Part shown: piece after piece, positions 63,461 through 64,000 of the stretch | Position numbering within the stretch: position 1 is the first letter of the stretch | Layout of the letters: each line of letters begins with the position of its first letter | Assembly (NCBI RefSeq): GCF_001547525.1 | Contig: NZ_CM003768.1 | Span: forward strand, 1,054,001 to 1,118,000 | Origin: Burkholderia anthina | Lineage (GTDB): Bacteria > Pseudomonadota > Gammaproteobacteria > Burkholderiales > Burkholderiaceae | Reading direction: 5' to 3' | DNA: 64,000 bases | The notes under the pieces: generated by a model | Database searches by the model: none | Told to the model about the DNA's origin: nothing | The model's input: the letters and a program-made list of their open reading frames with translations, nothing else | Translations under genes and position numbers: made by a program

Positions 63461-64000
63461 ATGAGGCCGGCCGTGTCGCTGTTCGTCCTCGCGGCCGCGA
63501 TGACCGGGGCTTTCCACGCGGCTGCGCTGTCGGCCGCGCCGATGCCGGCGGTGCCGGCCGTCGCTTCGACGTCCGCTGCCGATCGCGCGGCGGCGACCGA
63601 TGCAGCGCCGGCCGCGACGCCCGCTACCGCGCCGACGGCGGCCAGCGCGCCGGCCGCCGGCCTGCCGGCCACGACCGTGCGCATGCCGTTCGCGTCGCTC
63701 GGCGCGTTCGATCCGCTGCGCCTGCGCGGCGCCGACGACGCGCGCACGATCAACGCCGGCGTGCGGCTCGACCGCGTGATCACGGGCGCGCGATTGCGCC
63801 TGACCTACGCGTATTCGCCGTCGCTGGTCTTTCCGCTGTCGCACCTGAAGGTGTCGGTGAACGGCGAGGTGATCGCGACCGTTCCGTTCGATGCGGCGCG
63901 CGCCGGGCGCACGGTCACGCAGGAGATCCCGATCGATCCGCGCTACTTTTCCGATTTCAACCAGATCGGCCTGCGCCTGATCGCGCACTACACGCTCGAC
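63461..64000 (+). CDS. bcsB: Cellulose synthase regulatory subunit BcsB, 3' truncated by the window
   Basis: First 180 codons of a periplasmic, membrane-anchored subunit that guides cellulose from BcsA. The signal peptide is VSLFVLAAAMTGAFHAAALS. A 45-residue Ala/Pro/Thr-rich stretch follows, then the first carbohydrate-binding module with LRLTYAYSPSLVFPLSHLKV, VNGEVIATVPF and PIDPRYFSDFNQIGLRLIAH. This arrangement is diagnostic of BcsB (compare the ISDFNRVRLEF region of E. coli). bcsB appears to be first in the visible unit; bcsA and the rest presumably follow beyond the edge. Confidence 0.93.
   Translation, partial: MRPAVSLFVLAAAMTGAFHAAALSAAPMPAVPAVASTSAADRAAATDAAPAATPATAPTAASAPAAGLPATTVRMPFASLGAFDPLRLRGADDARTINAGVRLDRVITGARLRLTYAYSPSLVFPLSHLKVSVNGEVIATVPFDAARAGRTVTQEIPIDPRYFSDFNQIGLRLIAHYTLD

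Overview
The window is very GC-rich DNA with the codon use, porin type and gene repertoire of a Burkholderia species. A Burkholderia cepacia complex member, possibly a secondary chromosome given the accessory content, is my best guess, but the genus call is an inference from gene content. There are no rRNA or tRNA genes, insertion sequences, CRISPR arrays or phage genes that I can see. The left end cuts a c-di-GMP gene and the right end cuts a cellulose-synthase subunit gene (bcsB).

Layout. (1) 1-13160: a composite diguanylate cyclase/phosphodiesterase/receiver protein, then a complete Tad (Flp) pilus operon, flp-cpaA-cpaB-cpaC-cpaD-cpaE-cpaF-tadB-tadC-tadD-tadE-tadG, mostly with overlapping start and stop codons. 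(2) 13124-28002: a surface-polysaccharide region. It holds a GtrB-like polyprenyl-phosphate glycosyltransferase with a GT87 membrane transferase, a glmS gene, a secreted toroid-like protein, a NodB-like deacetylase homologue, a membrane protein, a YaiO-type outer-membrane barrel, a bactofilin-like protein and a processive GT2 synthase, all on the minus strand. A UDP-GlcNAc 2-epimerase gene diverges from them. Together they look like a synthase-dependent exopolysaccharide system built on amino sugars. (3) 28458-35860: an IorAB-type molybdenum hydroxylase, a quinone oxidoreductase, and a PadR repressor facing a 2,4-dienoyl-CoA reductase across two strong palindromes. (4) 36074-41107: a TonB receptor plus ABC importer operon ending in a clear terminator. 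(5) 41152-44259: an OmpR/EnvZ-type two-component pair diverging from a MipA/OmpV barrel. (6) 44525-47807: an I78-like lipoprotein, a lytic transglycosylase fused to a VirB9-like domain, and a general porin. (7) 48203-54394: two LysR-regulated modules (VOC enzyme and flavin reductase; CitMHS transporter with a split AtuA). (8) 54650-61893: a secreted protein and a phospholipid gene set resembling E. coli ynbABCD (CdsA, PlsC, CDP-alcohol phosphatidyltransferase, hydrolase-methyltransferase fusion, PAP2-phosphatase fusion, small membrane protein). (9) 61948-64000: a GAF-GGDEF cyclase diverging from bcsB.

Biologically the window is dominated by surface and envelope functions: Tad pili, two polysaccharide systems, outer-membrane barrels, a membrane-lipid pathway and two c-di-GMP enzymes placed beside the Tad and cellulose loci. 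The two parts most likely to be new are the amino-sugar exopolysaccharide cluster and the ynb-like phospholipid cluster. The transglycosylase-VirB9 fusion is the oddest single protein.
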